From the NCBI GenBank assembly GCA_012845835.1, contig JABAKD010000016.1:6665919-6729918 (forward strand): DNA of 64,000 nt, in the 5' to 3' direction. Positions 49,461-59,936 of this stretch are shown in pieces. The position numbers and the translations under genes were made by a program. The number at the start of each line of letters is the position of its first letter. The stretch's first letter is position 1. The stretch comes from Undaria pinnatifida (taxonomy: Eukaryota; Sar; Phaeophyceae; Laminariales; Alariaceae). The notes under the pieces were generated by a model. It had not been told where the DNA came from. It ran no database searches and saw only the letters and a list, made by a program, of their open reading frames with translations.

Positions 49461-51874
49461 CAGCAACAGCAGCAGCACCGGAGGAGACCAGAGGTAACGT
49501 GCGCTGGACGACGGAGGATGTGATACGATAGGGTTATAATAGCACTTTTTGGTATCATATTTCTGATTGACGTGGGCTTATCAACTGGGGAAATACCCAA
49601 AATCTTGGGAATTCCATTTTGAGTCTTAAAAGTGCGTTTTCGTTGTATACCTAAGGCCATGGGAATGTTTATCGGGATATTAAGCGCAGCATTTTTTCCC
49701 AAATCAAACCTTACGGTGTACCACTACCTTGTCGTGCATCGGAACACACACAGTGGGACTCGCTGGGGGGGTTGTTTCCATATAGCATAGTTTGGCGTTT
49801 TCTTTCTCCGCGTTGCCGGGAAACACAGCTGTGGAGACCCGGCCTAGGGGGGTGTGCTGTTTTGCGTGTTGACAGGGTATGCTTTGGTTATACCTGGTAG
49901 TCCTGAATTGGCGGCGGAATCGCCTCGAAATTACTTCATGGTCGCCTGTGACCAAGGCTACGGACGTATGCTAAGAGGTTGGAAGCGCACCTTTTTTTCA
50001 CGAGACTCCTAACCTATTGAGGAGGAGCTCTATACTATTAATGGTATTAACTATTGACAGTATACCTCAGAGTCGTTCTACGGCAGCCCCACGTTTCTTT
50101 AACGAAATCGCCGGTTTTGAAACCAGCTCCCGGCCGTATCTCCGGAAATACGGTGTCTCGTTCCACCCCGACGTCACCGTTCGACAGTCCTTTGCAAACA
50201 AAAAAAAACTCAAAGTTGTTTTTTTCATAGCATACTCGGATGGATTGCTTCGACTGATTGCCTCAAGCTTTTTTCCTAGACCGGTTGATTAAATCGATCG
50301 TGCTCGAGTCGCTTTTTGGTCCGTAAGAACGGGTCCCAACTAGACCATTAATAACAACCTACCTAATGTCGTTGGAATAGCATTGGTGATGTAACGACAC
50401 GTGCCACGACATAAAGGTATTAAGGTATACCGTTTTTTGGCTAATTTTTTTTTTATGAATGACGGGGCTCCTTAACCCCAAATTGTCGGAATTTCGTCAT
50501 TTTTTTCTTGCCAATACGATTTTTTCGTATGTACCTAGGCCAAACCTAGGCCATGGGATTATTCACAGGGCGGTATAGAGGTCCCCATGTCAGGAGCGCC
50601 TCAGAAAGGAAGGGTGCATCCCTCTACCAGCGCTTCATGAACACCCGTTTACAATTATTCCTTATTTCACGTAGGCCCGGGGTTGTTCGTCGGATTGCAC
50701 TTTCGTCTTATCTCGAAGTCAGTTAATGGGTAAAAACGGTGTAGATAACTCCTCAAGCAAGGGTCTTCATACAACGAAAGGTGCGTCCGCTACCCACCGT
50801 AGCGTGCAGTGCGTCGACTTATCGTGCCGTCAACTGCTTTCACCTACTCCCTTCTCGTGTGACCTTCCTTCGTGGGTGCGATGATAACAATGCCTCGCCG
50901 TACACGATACTGTCCTGACAAGCGCTCCTCCATGGAAGGGGTCCGACGCCCGACAGCAGCTGCTGCACCAGGCGCTGCCGGTGGGGGCGGCAGTGATGTG
51001 GACAAATTTTCTGCTGCTGCTTCTCCTCGGAGCCTACGAGGAAACGCGCCAGGTCCTTCTATGCCTTCGACACCTGAGGGGTCGAGACACCCTAGCAGCT
51101 CACCGCCGTCACCCTTACTAGCTTATCGAGGAGTTTTGAAGCGGCCATCTTCGGGGGGGCTTCCAGTGAGACTAAAGGCGTCGTCACTTGGGGGCGAGGG
51201 GGGATGATTTTATGGATGATATTAGTTACGCTGCGGTCACTGAGCTAGCAGTGTAGGGAGACTAAAGCCAACGGTAATTGGGCGCGGGAGGGGAAGGGGT
51301 GTTGTTGTTACGTAGGCCATAACCAATGAGCTAGCAGTCTGCGCTGACTGCCAGCTCAGTGGTGAGACCCGATATTTTGCATTAATTAGTTATACACAAT
51401 AACCACTGAGGTAGGAGTCAGCGCTGACTGCCTGCTAGCTCAGTGGTTAGACCCGAGGTTATGCGTTCATTAGAGATATGCAATAACCCCTGAGCTAGCT
51501 GTCAGCGCTGACTGTATATGGTTATGATGTATCTCTAACCGTTGTCGAAACAAGAAATCAGCGGCTAAGGCCGAATCTCTCTTGAGAACCTTTTTTTTTT
51601 GTCACGTTGGTGCAATACAATTTTTTTTCGAGGGCTGGATACTACTTGTAGCCAAACCTGCTTCGGAACCTGCAATACACGTTTTGCAACACCCCAGCCA
51701 TTATCCTTGCATGGTTTGCTCCCGCAGCCAGCTAAGAGACCGGGATCGGTGTCCGGCACGGATCGAACAGGAACAGGGAATCATCAGGCACGGCCGGGTA
51801 CACCAATGACACCTCTGCGCTCAAGCTCGCCTACGGCTCGGTTACGTGAGCACAGGGAAAGGGTTATCATGTAG
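45495..51874 (+). CDS. Zip3/RNF212-like RING protein (meiotic crossover type)
   Basis: Exons: 45495-45597, 46975-47078, 47729-47806, 48434-49493, 50923-51165, 51728-51874. The RING has C10, C13, C28, H30, C33, C36, C45 and C48 with the CxxC..CGHxxCxxC..CxxC spacing of Zip3/RNF212/HEI10 proteins, split between exons 1 and 2. Residues about 70-140 (exons 3-4) are helical and charged (HEIRLLYSREVKRREEAEQE), the expected coiled coil. The rest is Ser/Pro/Arg-rich with a poly-Gln tract, as in the tails of this family. These proteins act as SUMO or ubiquitin E3 ligases that mark meiotic crossover sites. Exon 4 is 1060 nt and its two halves lie in different frames: removing one G from the 17-G run at 48561-48577 (or the 9-G run at 48586-48594) restores a 577-residue protein. 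HEI10-type rather than RNF212-type affinity cannot be decided here. Confidence 0.8.
46830..46920. repeat. CCGGCACTATAG element fragment (RING intron 1)
   Basis: GGGGCCGGTTGCCACTGCAG, GGTACCGGTG and GCATACCGGCACTATAG match the 6.2 kb MITE family in word content. Confidence 0.4.
46975..47078 (+). CDS. RING gene exon 2
   Basis: Acceptor CGGTCAG; codes GCCRGDQPSVCPHCGSHGR, completing the RING, then PPAEVRDYLQ. The only phase-compatible end is CAG followed by GC (GCACGT). The nearby GT donor (GTAAAG, four bases on) would put exon 3 in a stopped frame. Confidence 0.8.
47729..47806 (+). CDS. RING gene exon 3
   Basis: Acceptor CTCTACAG, donor GTGCCG, 26 codons in phase 0. Encodes VVTFQLDHFRATAKQ, like the helix entering the coiled coil in Zip3-type proteins. 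Confidence 0.75.
47911..47980 (+). repeat. tRNA-like sequence, probably SINE or pseudogene (RING intron 3)
   Basis: GCCGGTAGCTCAGTAGGTTAAC is a good tRNA D-arm/A-box, but the expected TTCGAATC loop reads GGGACCAATC. The D half resembles family K (CTAGCTCAGTGGTTAGAC). Confidence 0.4.
48434..49493 (+). CDS. RING gene exon 4 (frame broken at G run)
   Basis: The acceptor CTTTCTCAG is strong and the donor after RRRPE is GTAACG. The coiled coil is in the first frame. After the 17-G and 9-G runs, the second frame (about 300 codons: LLVDRATNG.., KISFSGPSPARPF.., poly-Gln) is the one left open. Ser/Pro/Arg-rich and unstructured. Confidence 0.75.
49428..49476 (+). repeat. CAG/CAA tract coding poly-Gln
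   Basis: About 16 consecutive Gln codons, mostly CAG with some CAA, inside exon 4 of the RING gene. Confidence 0.9.
49540..50650 (+). repeat. Two repeat family E copies (RING intron 4)
   Basis: A short one (about 49540-49700: CACTTTTTGG, TTTCTGATTGACG, GGCCATGGGAATGTTTATCG) and a longer one (about 50420-50640: GGTATACCGTTTTTTGG, GAATGACGGGGCTCCTTAAC, CTAGGCCATGGGATTATTCA). Confidence 0.65.
50923..51165 (+). CDS. RING gene exon 5
   Basis: 81 codons, acceptor CCTGACAAG, donor GTGAGA after SSGGLP. Contains MPSTPEGSRHPSSSPPSPLL, a Ser-Pro/Thr-Pro-rich stretch. If the donor is not used the frame ends at 51207, an alternative terminus. Confidence 0.6.
51325..51545. repeat. Inverted and direct family K units (RING intron 5)
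   Basis: CTAGCTCAGTGGTTAGACCC-type units occur in both orientations. GTCAGCGCTGAC (a perfect 12-base palindrome) occurs at two junctions and a one-base variant at a third. An ATCTCTAAC end follows. Confidence 0.6.
51728..51874 (+). CDS. RING gene exon 6 (stop)
   Basis: Acceptor TTTGCTCCCGCAG, 48 codons to TAG. Encodes RPGTPMTPLRSSSPTARLRE, the same Ser/Pro/Arg style as exon 5. The phase-0 join supports it, but it has no domain to confirm it. Confidence 0.55.
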   Translation, partial: PAKRPGSVSGTDRTGTGNHQARPGTPMTPLRSSSPTARLREHRERVIM

Positions 51875-52159
51875 AGGGGATAGGATTAGGATCGAACAGC
51901 GTCATGTCCTCTCGTGTCCTTTCTTTGACCATTTAACCCTTTTAGCTGATGACAAAATGAACCCATACAATAAACCCACGTGTTTTTGCCCAAAAAAATT
52001 GGGTGCAGTTCTAAAGGAGTCAAAGGTTGGGGAGGAACGAATGCGGAGAGCGGCTGAGGGAAACGATCGACAGAAACGCCAGCCCTGACGCCTTTGACCC
52101 TGCTAGAGTACCGCTGAAGACGTTATTCCACACTTGAGCACTTAAGCCTGACGCGTGCT

Positions 52160-53330
52160 ACGATTAAAGTATTATGGTATATCCTTTTTTGGCTAATATT
52201 CTTTCTGAATGACGGTGCCCCTTCCATCTCCAATCGTTGGAAGGTTATTCTTGTTTACCAATACTCCACTCCAATGTTCCTGGAAGGAAGCTACATCGGT
52301 ACACGTGGACGACTTGATACTCGTATTATTTTTTTGGCATGTACCTACGCGAGCCTACGTGTATATAAGAGTGCACCAGCTAAGGGCTGATACACGCGAC
52401 GCGCCGTGTACGCCTAGAAGAGCGGTGCTGTTAGTTCTGTATGAGGTGATGGCTTTGTTCATCGGGGGTTGCACATTTTCAGTCAAGAAAGTAGTCATGT
52501 GCACAGTTTTTTCTGGGGTTAAGAAAGGCATAGAGGTCCTCAAGCCAGGAACCTCAGAAGGCCAAAAAAAAGTGGTGCACCTCTACGGTAGGATGCGCCT
52601 TTTAACTATTAATAATGTGTCCCATAGAACTGGAGGTGCACCAGTTTATTATTTGGTTTATTTCTGAGGGATTTCCCTTGAGGAGCTCTGCACACCTCAC
52701 CCAAAAGCCACATTTTGATAAAAATTAGAGTATGGTCCGATAAACAATGGCATGGCCCAGGTATACTGGGAAATAATATCGCAAAACCAAGAACGACATT
52801 CCGACGACATTCCGACGATTTTTTTCGGGTTAAGATGGGTTAAGGAGCTTCATCACCCAGAAAAAAAAATGGCTAGAAAGTGCTCTACTATCCCTGCGTA
52901 TTGTAGCACACGCCTTACAGCACTGCATGGGGTTAATGGACGCCTGGACATCGGGATGTTAGTGTTCGGTTCGCGAAGGCCTGCGCAGCAGTTTTCGAGC
53001 GTGAAATACGGCCGTTTGTTTGATGTCTCCCTTGTAAGTATAGCCTGCAGGGGTTTGTACGATTGCTCAAGTCAGCCGGCAGAATAAAGGGTCTCTTGAG
53101 TTAGCCCTTCAGAAGCGCACTCGCGATTTTGGGGACAGACTACCCAGAACTGATGGGGAGTAATTTATTGCAGTTATCATTGTACTGCGCATGTTAGAGC
53201 GAATGGATAATCCTGCCGCTATGTTGCGTTTCGTGCTGTGTTTAGTCTTTCTTCTAGTGGTTTTGGGTAGTTCTTTACTCCTAGTGTATAGGGTGATTGT
53301 TTATTTTATTTGAGGAGCGCCGTCTGTCAG
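52160..53330 (+). repeat. Repeat family E and I copies between genes
   Basis: Family E modules near 52166-52260 (GGTATATCCTTTTTTGGC, GAATGACGGTGCCC), 52440-52660 and 52700-52890. Family I-like sequence near 53085-53170 (AGAAGCGCACTCGCGATTTT, GGGGACAGACTACCC). A family I fragment in the other orientation is at 51935-52025. ORFs up to 152 codons here are within repeats. Confidence 0.5.
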
Positions 53331-53436
53331 AAAAAGATTGTGGGCAAAAAGTGCTTCCCCCCTACGTATAGTAGCACGCATCTTTCTGCTTGATCGTTCC
53401 AACGCTTTTGACAAAATAACCGCCTGCCCGCAACAG

Positions 53437-53584
53437 GGTCGCCACAGCTGCCGTTCACGTCGCGTTCCACGACGACGACGCGGCCCGGCTCGGGCCAGCC
53501 GTCCTGGAGAAGACCAAGCAGCCCTGGCGTGGGGCGGGGCGTCAACAACGGCCGAGGGACGCCGTTGACACCCACTATCAATAG
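53437..53584 (+). CDS. Possible terminal exon, unknown protein
   Basis: After a CGCAACAG acceptor-like site an open frame encodes VATAAVHVAFHDDDAARLG then VLEKTKQPW and ends at TAG after 49 codons. It has GC-rich third positions like real exons here. No family recognised; the opposite strand is also open. Could be a remnant or the last exon of an unfound gene. Confidence 0.25.
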
Positions 53585-53694
53585 CGGTCGACCAGCAGCA
53601 GCAACAACAGCAGTACCGCTGGTGAGAGCAAGCTCACTTTATATTGGACGTCAGGCCAAGGCTACATACAGCAGTGTTACACCAGTATCGTTAT

Positions 53695-53748
53695 TATTAG
53701 TATCATTATTATGATTATTATGATTGTTATTATTACTACTATTATTAC

Positions 53749-53824
<76 letters not shown>

Positions 53825-53895
53825 GTTATTGTTGTTGTTATTGTTATTGTTATTATTATTATTAATATTAATATTATTATTATTATTATTATCAT
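53695..53895. repeat. (ATT)n microsatellite, about 200 bp
   Basis: Almost uninterrupted ATT/TTA triplets with a few GTT units. All ORFs through it (poly-Ile, poly-Leu) are artefacts. Confidence 0.95.
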
Positions 53896-54173
53896 CGTTT
53901 CATTTGCCATTATCCAATGTGCAGCGTTAGTGTCGACAGCAGCAGGAAAAGTATATGGTGAAACAATCGAAAATCCAAACCACGAAAAGTAAAAGCGCAA
54001 CATCATGAATCCAACAACCAACAATTGCGAATACTAAATGTATTGTCTATACATTTTATTAGTACCATACATAGTACTATGCCTACATGTCCATTACCAA
54101 GTTTAGACCGCTCGTGTCTTGTCGTGAACGGGAGTATGATAGCACTGCACCTATGATACCTGAAAAACGCCTC

Positions 54174-54353
54174 CAGTAGAGCTCACCACTTTTTCGACGG
54201 CATGGTTGACGCACACTGTGCACGAGACGAAGGGGGTTTCACCGTATAATGGATGGTTGTTGCGTTTCATTCGGTTAGGGTTAGGGTTAGGGTATATATA
54301 TAATTTAAAGAGTATGCCAACCATGTTGTCGAAAAAGCGGTGAGGTACCCTCG
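54174..54353. mobile_element. MITE family F, copy 2
   Basis: Ends CTCACCACTTTTTCGACGGC and CATGTTGTCGAAAAAGCGGT GAG are inverted with few differences. The interior has GGTTAGGGTTAGGGTTAGGG followed by TATATATA. About 88% like the 37.0 kb copy by eye. Confidence 0.8.
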
Positions 54354-54639
54354 AAAAACGTAAACATTTTGTACTGCCGCAGTGTAACCGAGTATCGACC
54401 CCAAATGTATCGAACTCACACCTGACGTGTTTATTAGATTTTTTTTATTATATTCAATGGCTGTGCAGTATTCGTAGTTTTTGATTGCTTATTGGAAACT
54501 TCGTTTCACGCTTTCATCTGGATGTCGTGTTCTTTCATAATGTTTATGGTTTTTGTATCTCACGCTACACATTGTCAGATGGCAAATGAAATAATGTTGG
54601 CCGTGCACGTCAGGAACACTCAAAAAACACCAAGAAGCT

Positions 54640-55050
54640 TAAGACGTTCCAAAACAGGGTGGGGTACATAGTAGTAGTATCGCCAATTTTGCGCTTTCGC
54701 TTTTCGTGGTCTGGATTTTCGGTTATTTTCATAATATGTTGTACTGTTGACTATTATCAGTTGTTGTTGACACTAACACTGCTCATTGTCGGATGGCAAA
54801 TTAAACTACCAAAATCAATTATCATCCCATCTATTATATTCGCGCTTTTTTTTTCCTTCTCCCTCCTTAGACGTAGCTCAGATCCGGGGTGACTAGTTCT
54901 TCTCCCCCCTCCCCACCACCGTACACCTGTCTTCCTTTTATCACGAGAACACTTCAACCATTCATTCCCTCGTCGACTCGCCGCATCGAACTGATAGAGG
55001 GTAGCCGGTCGCGGCTCCGAGCCAATGAGGAAAGAGGTCCTCAAAGTGAC
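54640..55050. repeat. Repeat unit also present near 57260-57600
   Basis: Both sites contain ATCATCCCATCTATTAT-type sequence, CTCCCTCC, GTAGCTCAGATCxGGGGT, a C-rich CTCCCCAC block, TTTTATC.CGAGAA and CCCTCGTCGA in order. Unknown family. Confidence 0.55.
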
Positions 55051-55059
55051 CCCCTTATT

Positions 55060-57010
55060 ATTTAGTATATATAGCCTTGGTCAAAAAGCACTTTCTGGCC
55101 TGGGTATTTCTGATTGACAAGGTTTCCTCATCTTAGGAAGCGTTCAGTATCGCAGGATACTACTATCGATAGTGTTTCGAACTATCATTCGCACTATCAT
55201 TCGCGACATAGTCTACCCATACAGCCATCCCACGGTAGGGTTGCAGCATCATCAATCAGTCCCTGAGCTCCTGAGATGAGGAACTCAATATCTCACCCGA
55301 AAACTGCCTTCCTTCGAAGGCATTCATTCGCGCTACCCCACGAAGCTTCTATGCCTTAGCCCTGAAACAATATGTACTTTTGAAATTGCTTCACTAATCG
55401 GTAGTTCTTCACATGAGGAGCCCAGTTGGCCAGGGACGTTTTGGCGCAAATAGTGCAACCTCTGTATATCGTGTGATGACTCCATACCTATTCAAATAGG
55501 CGATACGGGTGGATTGTTCGTCGGGTTGGACTTTCTGTTTCATGTTCTGTTCAAAGTCACTTTTTGGACGAGGTACGAAGCAAAACTGATCACACACTAT
55601 TAATTCCGATGATTTTGTCGAATAAAACGCGCGTTCAGTTGCTATAAAATTATTAAGAGTAGCTGTAACGGGGTGAAGTGGGGCGAGAGCCTCAGAAAAA
55701 ATTGGGCGAACGAACGCCTTCCGTGGCATGCTTCAGAGTAACAGTGATACCCTTGGCTTGCCACCCAAATAACGCCAGCCCGACCGTCGCCCGAGGGCAA
55801 CACGCCGACAACAGCGTGTCGGTACACTCATCGCTAGGAAAATACTAATTTACGACGTTCATTGCTAATAGGGCTAAAATTATCCACCAGATAAAGGAAG
55901 GCTTTTTTCTTTTCGGTCAAGCTCTCCCACTGTGCGTGACGACTGTGTTCGTGCGGGGCACGGTCTAGCGTGTAGACCAAGCAACAACATCAACAATTCT
56001 CGAATTGAAATCTAAAAAACAGCGAAACGGAGAAGTGTTTTTGTTGGCCCAAGGCTTTTTTAATTTGGATTTCATCTCGCTAACAACGGATCTCCGTATA
56101 TAGAGGCGTTTTTTTATCAGGGGCAGTTAGTTTTTTGGGTGAGGTAGAGAACCCTCTTCAAGTAAGGAAGGAGCCTCATCAAACTTAGTTGCACCGCTAC
56201 TTTAACATGTGTTGTACCGTTAACTTATCATCGTAACTGACGTTAACCAACGCTCGACCCTCGTCCCACGGCGGCCTTAACGTTCCGGTGCACTCATCTC
56301 CCGGCAAAGAGTTTGGAGGCGGCCGGGTTGTTTGCGCGGCGATGATAGTACGTCAACGGCAGGGCAATGGAGCTGGAGATATATCTTTGTCCAAGAGGGA
56401 GTGGGGGGCGGGCGGGCATCCCAGCATTGTTTATTTCCGAGCGGGCGGGAGCGCATCCCAACATCACACAACGAGCGGGCGCTGCAGTGGGCAACTCTGT
56501 CTATGGTCAACTTGAGGAAAACACTTGGCGCTGCATTAATCTACCTCTACCTTTTTGTGGGAGTCGCGCTCTATGATACTTCGAAGTATAGGTATACTGG
56601 TACCTGTGGTGTTGACATAGTGCTCACATTTTACAAAATTATTATAACAACGTTCAGCTGTGAGTTCGACAGATTTAGGGTCGACGATGCCAAGCGTTTC
56701 GGACTGACAGGGCTGCTTGCAAACTCAGGATATCAGTCAACTGAAGCGCGCACCTTGGGTGTTTTTGTTGTACACCTAGGCCACATGGGTGTTTTCGAGT
56801 ATTGATCGGCTTGCGCTTTCATTTTTGGTTGTCTTCTGGTAGATCGATTTTTGGATGAGATCTGTGTAAAGGTCCTCAATTGGAGAGACGAAGAAAAGCG
56901 AGAAAAAAATGGGTGCGCCCCCTATCGCTTTGTCCGTGTCGATATAGTGTAGACTAGAAGCAATGAGAGGCAGGCCGCAGAACTGTCTTTTTTTATTGAG
57001 CTGATATTTT
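55060..57010 (+). repeat. Decayed family E-type repeats, no gene
   Basis: Family E words recur near 55075-55330 (AAAAAGCACTTTCTGGCCTG, TTCTGATTGACAAGG) and 55500-55590. They also occur near 56100-56170 and 56750-56930 (ACACCTAGGCCACATGGGTG, GTGTAAAGGTCCTCA). A family D-like unit lies near 56645-56700. ORFs near 56280-56800 show no domain. Confidence 0.45.
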
Positions 57011-57119
57011 GCGCCCAGCGGTTTGCAACTGGAGTAGCTCAACTGTTTGGAAGTGGAGGGCTTCTTCGGGTTGAGCTGGGGGAGGCGATTATTTTTTCCG
57101 CTTTCAGTTTATTTTTTAC

Positions 57120-57260
57120 CACGTCCTGGTGGTCGGGCGGATGCCCGGCACGGCTGGTTGATCAAGAATAGCCAGCGTTCGAGCGTCTTACCAGCTGGCT
57201 GGTAGGGCGAAGACAGAGTTCGAGCATTTTACCAGCTGGCTGATCGAGCATGTGATAGCC
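57120..57260. repeat. TACCAGCTGGCTG short repeats
   Basis: CTTACCAGCTGGCTGGTAGG and TTTTACCAGCTGGCTGATCG with flanking GATAGCCAG words, a small imperfect palindromic cluster. Confidence 0.45.
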
Positions 57261-57600
57261 AGAAATTAGGCGTTTTACCGTCAATACTGGTAAGTATTTT
57301 GCAGCAACAACAAGCAAGTACACCGTGCCACGGATGTCCGAGTCGGTATATGGTGCGGTTCATCTTCTTCACTGCTGTAACACACGGCATGTTTCCCCCC
57401 CCCCCCGTCATCCCATTTATTATCCTCGCACTATCGCGCTCCCTCCCAGTAGTAAGTAGCTCAGATCTGGGGTCACATAGCAAGCCCTCCTCCCCCCCCT
57501 CCCCACTCCAGTACGTGCCTTCGTTTTTATCGCGAGAAGACTTCGGCATTTTCTTCCCTCGTCGAATTGTGTGGAATTGTGACAAGCTACGGTGAACGAG
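57260..57600. repeat. Second copy of the 54.6 kb repeat unit
   Basis: Same landmark order as 54640-55050, including GTAGCTCAGATCTGGGGTCAC and CCCTCGTCGAATTG. Confidence 0.55.
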
Positions 57601-58034
57601 CAGCATGTGTGTGTTCTGAGGTGTTCCTAACCTGTACGATGCATGATGGCCAAACACAGTTTATTTTGAGTAAACTAAAAGTGCAACTGGGTGACCAAAC
57701 ACAGCACATTCCAATTCCGGAACAAGAATGACATTATTCCGACGATTCTGTGCTAAGGAGCCACACCATTCAAAAAATATTTTGCAAAAAAAGATGTGGT
57801 GTACACCTTAATGCCTCTGCTAGATCGCCGCACGCACCACACCCAACATTCGCCAGAAACAATGTTATCAGTCTAATCGAGGTTGTTAACAGGTTGACAG
57901 GGACTGCGCGTGCGAACCGGTGCTGGAGTGGCTTCAGAATATCTGCCTCAATTGTTTGGCTTCAATATTTTGATTTTGTGCTTTTTCTAGTAGAGAGGTG
58001 GAACCACTGCAGAACCTTGCAGGAAAATTGAAAA

Positions 58035-58150
58035 GATACCTCGGCATAGATGAGATCGAGGATGTCGTCGAAACTCGTCCTTGCAAGCTGCGGGTGATAT
58101 TTTGATCGCGCGTGCTACCGCATGAGTACCTCCTTATGAAGGATGACTAT
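58035..58150 (+). repeat. Repeat family A head, old
   Basis: ATGAGATCGAGGATGTCGTC, TCGTCCTTGCAAGCTGCG, GATCGCGCGTGC and CTCCTTATGAAGGATG follow the family A order. Confidence 0.55.
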
Positions 58151-59329
58151 TTTATACAATAGAAACCAGTTCAATTGATCCAATGTACACTGCAAATGCA
58201 CTGCTTGGGGCGCCTTTTAGGGCCCAACACCCACGAGGAGGTGGGATTTAGGTTGCGGCAAACTGAACCTTCACAAGCAAAACACCATGCACGATCAAGT
58301 TTTGGATGCAAGATTAAAATATGGATGAACGTGATTGACTTAGACGCCCACCGCGGCCAAAAAAGTGCCTCTCCGACGCCTGTACTGCGCGACCAACAAT
58401 GACGACGCACGAAGGTACACCAGGTGAACACCAAGGGCGCGCACTTTGCGTGCTGGTCCTGGTGCGTCAACGCGTACGTCAGGCACTTGAGCACACGAAG
58501 ACGTCGCTCAAAACCCTGATTTTGGCTTAAGTATTATACCTCGTACGCGATTTCGCGTGTCACCGTATGTATCAAAACGTTATTGCTCACCGCTCTGCTT
58601 GGCTGCCGATACAAGTAGTTGTTACACTTGCTTTCGGCCGATTTTGAGCCTCACAAAAAGCCGATTGTGATGTTTCACAATAATATTCTCCATTTACGAG
58701 TCTCCAGTACACTTGGACCTGGAGAACGTCATACCCGTTGCGTATTTCAACCCATCCATACTAAACCTCAGACCAGCAACCTCTAAAATACTGCGGTCAC
58801 TACTGCCGCTACCATCTGACTCCAACTGATTTTTTCAAGTCAGAGCCAACACGCCAACACTACCAATGCTCGACTGACCAAACATCACATGACAGACCCA
58901 AAACAAGAATCTGCTTCGAATCCTTAGAAACGTCACAGCTTCCATCCACCCGGGCGCTTGTATGCGTTATACCTGGTAGCTTTTAAGTAAAATCATGAAT
59001 ATGAACGCATGCAGTCTCATTCCATTCCTACTGCGCACATCCTACAGAACGCACTCGCAAAATCGGCCAAACCCGAAATCCTACGAGGCACATGCAAAAT
59101 CCTACGATGCACGCGCGTTTTTCATCCCGGAGTACATCATTGCGGCATAATAAAAACTATAGCGTGTGCAGCCACCCTCCCGCTTCCCCGCTTGTCGCAA
59201 GTTGGACGTGTCCCCTACAACTTCCATGCCTTAACTTCCTTACAGGGTGTTTGTCCCGTCCCAATCGTGCGCAAGTCCAGCCTTCAACACCCTACCGAGC
59301 AACCCCCACGAGTCTCTCCACCACCGGTA
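58151..59329. other. No confident gene; one GC-rich segment open in several frames
   Basis: 58330-58530 is open on both strands in more than one frame with gene-like codon use, so an exon could be present, but neither strand nor product can be chosen. The rest is unassigned. Confidence 0.35.
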
Positions 59330-59690
59330 TAGCATACCATGTCCACATGAAAGCCAAGCTTCCATCTGATTATGATAATGTTCTCACATTAGCTCAATTG
59401 CCCGAAAACTAGCCCGTGGCCAACATCGTTCCTCTCGTAGAAGTGCTGTGCTGTGCTTACCACGCCCAAAACGAAAGCCAAATCGCCATGTATTATATCC
59501 CTCTTAACACATTTGATTTTCCAACTCAACACTACTGAGTACACGTGCTGCGCTGTAGTTGCCTTCCCACTACAGCATACCATGCCAAAATGAAAGCCAA
59601 ACTTCCATCTACATACCTCCAACACCTTCAATTTTCCAACAAAGCACTACCGCCGTAGTAGACGTGCTATGTCGCACTTACATACCACTG
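59330..59690. repeat. Degenerate tandem repeat, about 120 bp x 3
   Basis: Repeated AGCATACCATG..AATGAAAGCCAA(A/G)CTTCCATCT and GACGTGCT(A/G)TG..GC.CTTAC words with 20-30% variation. Confidence 0.6.
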
Positions 59691-59802
59691 AAAGCGGAAA
59701 TGTAACAACCGTTTCGTATCCATATTAATACCCAAACGGTCCCTATAACTCCGTCCAGATTCGCCCGTAGGTCATTTCCTTTTCCTCCTCGGCCGACGCC
59801 CA

Positions 59803-59873
59803 CAACGACTGACTTTGATTAAATCAGTCTGATTATGATTAAATCAGTCTGATTACGCTTCAATCAGTCGTTG
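59803..59873 (-). repeat. Imperfect hairpin with 20-bp repeats in the PHF5A 3' flank
   Basis: CAACGACTGA and TCAGTCGTTG form exact inverted ends around tandem TGATTAAATCAGTCTGATTA units. It begins 19 bp past the PHF5A stop codon, so it is probably in the 3' UTR. Confidence 0.6.
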
Positions 59874-59891
59874 CGGCGCAGGCCACCAGCA

Positions 59892-59936
59892 TCATCTCTT
59901 TTTGAAGCCATACTTCTTCCGTTCGTAGAACAAGTC
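59892..59936 (-). CDS. PHF5A: PHF5A terminal exon
   Basis: Acceptor CCTCCAG; encodes [14 protein letters not shown] then TGA. Confidence 0.95.
   Translation of the reverse strand, partial: DLFYERKKYGFKKR

Noticed and set aside
52209-52667. 152-codon plus-strand ORF
   Set aside because: Composed of family E repeat modules.
53677-54024. Poly-Ile and poly-Leu ORFs resembling membrane proteins
   Set aside because: Generated by the ATT microsatellite.
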